DNA of 64,000 nucleotides. It comes from G963664935 sp963664935. Lineage in GTDB: Bacteria > Pseudomonadota > Gammaproteobacteria > Methylococcales > G963664935. The stretch's first letter is position 1; every line of letters begins with the position of its first letter. This document shows positions 62,514 to 64,000 of the stretch, in pieces. Below the pieces are notes generated by a model. The model was not told the origin of the DNA and ran no database searches. It saw only the letters and a program-made list of their open reading frames with translations. The position numbers and the translations under genes are program-made. The stretch covers positions 496,001 through 560,000 of the forward strand of contig CAXXSE010000007.1 of assembly GCA_963664935.2 (NCBI GenBank), in the 5' to 3' direction.

Positions 62514-63422
62514 CTACCCCCGAACCCGCCGAATATAACCCAACGGATTAATCTTCTTCCCCCCCTTCAACACCTCAAAATGAAGATGAGGCCCGGTCGC
62601 ATGCCCACTCGACCCCAACTTGGCAATCGCCTGTCCCTTCTCAACTTTATCCCCAACCGCTACCAGCAATTGTTGATTGTGGGCGTAGCGGGTAACAAAA
62701 CCATCGCCATGCATGATTTCTACGAATTTTCCGTATCCGCCTTTAGTTCCAGCGACGATCACTATCCCCGAAGCAACGGTAACAACTTCAGTCCCTCGTT
62801 TCCCCGCGAAATCGACGCCGTGATGGAAATTACGACTTCCTGTAAATGGGTCGGTGCGCCAACCAAATCCGGAGGACAACCAACCCTGCTTCACCGGCTT
62901 ACCCGCAGGATAAATGTCTTGTTCCAGGCTGCGTGTTTCGATGATATTGGCGAGAACGTTTAGCTGTATATTCCGTTGCTGAATGTTGTCCGCCAAACCC
63001 TTCATTTCAGCCATCAAACTGTCAACGTCGTGTGACTGAATATTGTAGTCAGCGCCCAAACCACCTTGCGCGGGAATTTCAGAAAAATTGAATTCTGAAA
63101 CATCCAATTTTGCTTTCTCGACAATACGTTGTCCGACTGCGTTTAAGCGTAGCATTTGGCCCTGAAGCCGCGCCAATCTAACCGCTAAAGCATCCATTCG
63201 ATCATCAGAATGACGACTCAGCTCGGCCATCTGATCTTGTTGCTCTTTCAACTCCGTACGAAACCATTGGGTTTCGACTATATTAAACCGCCTGACGACG
63301 TGACTACCCAACTGAATTCCGGTATAAAAGATCCCGAACAACACTATAAGCACCGGTATAGCGACCAGATATCTTAACGAAACTACATTTATACCTTTCG
63401 TCGATTGTTTGAAAAATTGCAT
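62514..63422 (-). CDS. M23-family murein endopeptidase
   Basis: 302 residues. An N-terminal membrane anchor (YLVAIPVLIVLFGIFYTGIQ) is followed by a coiled-coil (TELKEQQDQMAELSRHSDDR) and the C-terminal LytM/M23 domain. The zinc motif is HHGVDFAG (HxxxD). The second metal/catalytic motif is GHATGPHLHFEVLKGGKKIN (HxH). It likely cleaves peptidoglycan cross-links in the periplasm. It is divergent from a DciA-like gene; the DUF721-M23-secA order is common in gammaproteobacteria. Confidence 0.93.
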   Translation of the reverse strand: MQFFKQSTKGINVVSLRYLVAIPVLIVLFGIFYTGIQLGSHVVRRFNIVETQWFRTELKEQQDQMAELSRHSDDRMDALAVRLARLQGQMLRLNAVGQRIVEKAKLDVSEFNFSEIPAQGGLGADYNIQSHDVDSLMAEMKGLADNIQQRNIQLNVLANIIETRSLEQDIYPAGKPVKQGWLSSGFGWRTDPFTGSRNFHHGVDFAGKRGTEVVTVASGIVIVAGTKGGYGKFVEIMHGDGFVTRYAHNQQLLVAVGDKVEKGQAIAKLGSSGHATGPHLHFEVLKGGKKINPLGYIRRVRG

Positions 63423-63470
63423 ATTTTACAGTTAATTATTCACTATTAAAAACGTCTCCATTCCATCGCC

Positions 63471-63941
63471 ATGTTTCCCCCCAAACCTTTAGCCATCAGC
63501 AAGATCCTATCCAGGCCGGGGAAAATTCATTCGTCCATCGTCGGCCGCCTACAAGAACAAAACCGTTTACTGATTGATGTCAAAAAAGCGGTGCCCCCCT
63601 TCCTTCGCGAACACTGCGTGGCCTGCGTGGCCAAGGAAAATAATATAATTTTGTATACCGATTCACCCGCTTGGGCGTCACAACTAAGGTTTCATGGCGC
63701 CTCGATTATCGATGAACTAAACCGGCAGTTGCCCTCGAAAACCGTCGCCAAGGTTAAACTTCGAGTGCTTATACCACCCGCATCGCCCAATACAAACCGG
63801 GAATATCCTCCCCAAACCCCTTCACCGGAAACCATACATGCACTTAGAAGCAGTGCTAATTCTCTTTCGAATATTGAACTGAAAAATGCCCTTTCCCGCT
63901 TGGCGCTTACTCTGGAATTGAAGCATTTGAACAAATCCTAA
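63471..63941 (+). CDS. DciA/DUF721-family protein
   Basis: 156 residues. The DUF721 domain (about residues 25-100) has VKKAVPPFLREHCVACVAKE and LYTDSPAWASQLRFHGASII DELNRQLP, the KH-like fold of DciA. DciA loads the replicative helicase DnaB in bacteria that lack DnaC. The C-terminus (SNIELKNALSRLALTLELKH) is helical and less conserved. The function is inferred from the family. A family B end follows 13 bp after the stop. Confidence 0.8.
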   Translation: MFPPKPLAISKILSRPGKIHSSIVGRLQEQNRLLIDVKKAVPPFLREHCVACVAKENNIILYTDSPAWASQLRFHGASIIDELNRQLPSKTVAKVKLRVLIPPASPNTNREYPPQTPSPETIHALRSSANSLSNIELKNALSRLALTLELKHLNKS

Positions 63942-63954
63942 TCTTGGGCGTCAG

Positions 63955-64000
63955 CTAGGAAATTGTCCAAGAATAGAGGGTCTCCTTGTATATTTGAATT
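63955..64000. repeat. Family B-like element, left end, cut by the window edge
   Basis: CTAGGAAATTGTCCAAGAAT, a diverged family B terminus, starts 13 bp after the dciA-like gene and runs off the end of the sequence. Confidence 0.5.

Noticed and set aside
1..64000. CRISPR array or cas genes
   Set aside because: No regularly spaced direct repeats with variable spacers; the only regular tandem repeat is the coding TPR array at 60971-61320.
1..64000. Complete tRNA or rRNA genes
   Set aside because: No full cloverleaf or rRNA stretch was seen; only a partial tRNA-like end near 47260-47312.

Overview
The window is chromosomal DNA of a gammaproteobacterial (type I, Methylococcales-like) methanotroph. 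The clearest marker is a complete pmoCAB operon (27854-30865, minus strand) for particulate methane monooxygenase, with its copper ligands, a sigma-70 promoter and a terminator. Around it lie typical gammaproteobacterial housekeeping blocks: hrcA-grpE-dnaK-dnaJ-dapB-(asnS)-carA-carB (213-13984); the LPS-export block yrbG-kdsD-kdsC-lptC-lptA-lptB-rpoN-hpf-rapZ (33704-40891); crp/osmC/speD (49723-51749); and an M23 peptidase divergent from a DciA/DUF721 gene at the right edge. The host species cannot be named from the sequence alone.

Layout. 1-14 kb: carbamoyl-phosphate synthase, an inserted asparaginyl-tRNA synthetase, toxin-antitoxin remnants, dapB, and the heat-shock genes with readable sigma-32 promoters and a CIRCE operator. 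14-20.5 kb: a methyltransferase, then a GC-richer acquired islet (UDP-glucuronate decarboxylase, a broken flippase, an IS630 fragment and an IS4 element). This islet sits inside one copy of a 163-bp miniature element and splits it in two. 20.5-27.8 kb: a surface-sugar cluster (NeuB-type synthase, SDR, class III aminotransferase, SpsF-type cytidylyltransferase, KdsC-like phosphatase, methyltransferase, a GT-B-like protein) pointing to an unusual nonulosonic-acid-type sugar. 27.8-31 kb: pmoCAB. 31-41 kb: a frameshifted mgtE and the rpoN/lpt block. 41-46 kb: a DMT transporter, an enolase fragment, a split phasin-like gene, two unknown membrane-anchored proteins and a PQQ-type sugar dehydrogenase. 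46-49.5 kb: an accessory stretch with an integron attC site, a VOC-family gene, BrnTA and HigBA toxin-antitoxin pairs, a serine recombinase and several TGTTACA palindromes. 49.7-64 kb: crp, osmC, speD, a soluble lytic transglycosylase with three internal stops, an M36 metallopeptidase cut by an IS4-family element, a TPR protein, and M23/DciA.

Two themes stand out. First, at least five families of short inverted-repeat elements (called A-E here) are scattered through the window. Their ends often abut genes and in some cases supply the stop codon. Second, many accessory genes are freshly broken: four are otherwise open but carry in-frame stops (six stops in all), and several others carry small indels. 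Housekeeping genes are intact apart from kdsC and mgtE. This looks like ongoing gene loss with active mobile elements, although some homopolymer indels could be sequencing errors.
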